From assembly GCA_947475495.1 (NCBI GenBank), contig CANJNX010000054.1, positions 1 through 6,213 of the forward strand: a DNA stretch of 6,213 bases, given 5' to 3'. The notes beneath the pieces are model-generated. The model ran no database searches. It was not told where the DNA came from and saw only the letters and a list, made by a program, of their open reading frames with translations. A program made the translations under genes and the position numbers. Shown one piece after another: positions 6,110-6,213 of the stretch (position 1 is its first letter; the number at the start of each line of letters is the position of its first letter). This DNA is from Comamonadaceae bacterium (GTDB lineage Bacteria; Pseudomonadota; Gammaproteobacteria; Burkholderiales; Burkholderiaceae_C).

Positions 6110-6213
6110 GAAGCCACAGAACTCTTGCTTTAACTGTCAAACAAATCAATTTTTTGAGATAGGATAAGTCCATATTTTTTTTGAGGCTACTTCGAAGGGC
6201 AAGCGCATATGAC
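6110..6213. other. A/T-rich non-coding tail
   Basis: No gene is supported in these 104 bp, and the region is clearly richer in A/T than the genes before it. TTTTTTGAG occurs twice (6150-6158 and 6177-6185), and a run of eight T lies at 6175-6182 behind only a 3-bp stem (GGA/TCC), too weak to call a terminator. An ATG at 6209 with AGGG 9 nt before it could open a further gene on the + strand, but only five bases of it are in view. Confidence 0.45.

Noticed and set aside
6161..6182. Intrinsic terminator after the TfoX-domain gene
   Set aside because: The T-run is good, but the only stem before it is GGA/TCC, 3 bp, too short for a terminator hairpin.

Overview
The window looks like a core-chromosome segment from a betaproteobacterium, most likely Burkholderiales and plausibly Comamonadaceae. 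This rests on the gene order (pheT, ihfA, a MerR-type regulator, tRNA-Pro(GGG), tex) and on the protein sequences: an IHF-alpha with a short N-terminal extension ahead of its TKA motif, and a Tex ending in MASAFAKL. Base composition looks even, at roughly half G+C. I see no integrase, transposase, phage gene, CRISPR array or toxin-antitoxin pair. Genus and species cannot be fixed by reading alone.

Region 1 (1-1808) is the end of a translation and nucleoid operon. It holds the last 304 codons of pheT (phenylalanyl-tRNA synthetase beta chain), then ihfA (integration host factor alpha) 30 bp later, then a small MerR-family regulator after an 87-bp gap. The gap contains a small perfect hairpin but no convincing terminator, so the regulator could be co-transcribed or could have a weak promoter of its own.

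Region 2 (1805-1975) is a compact tRNA-Pro(GGG) unit. Its promoter has a perfect TATAAT, and its -35 lies on the regulator's stop codon. The tRNA encodes its own CCA and is followed by a strong GAAA-capped intrinsic terminator.

Region 3 (1996-6109) is a tightly packed four-gene set on the same strand: tex (RNA-binding transcription accessory protein), a patatin-like phospholipase, a DUF1330 protein and a stand-alone TfoX N-terminal-domain protein. Gaps of 3 and 9 nt and an 11-nt overlap suggest one transcript with coupled translation. Only about 20 bp separate the tRNA terminator tail from the tex start, so tex expression must come from a promoter overlapping the terminator or from read-through. 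A perfect TTGACA just after the tRNA CCA makes the overlapping promoter plausible.

The last 104 bp (6110-6213) are A/T-rich and non-coding, with a possible but unproven start codon of a further gene at the edge. Nothing here amounts to a new biological system. The most interesting points are the terminator/promoter overlap before tex and the divergent patatin-like enzyme placed directly behind tex.
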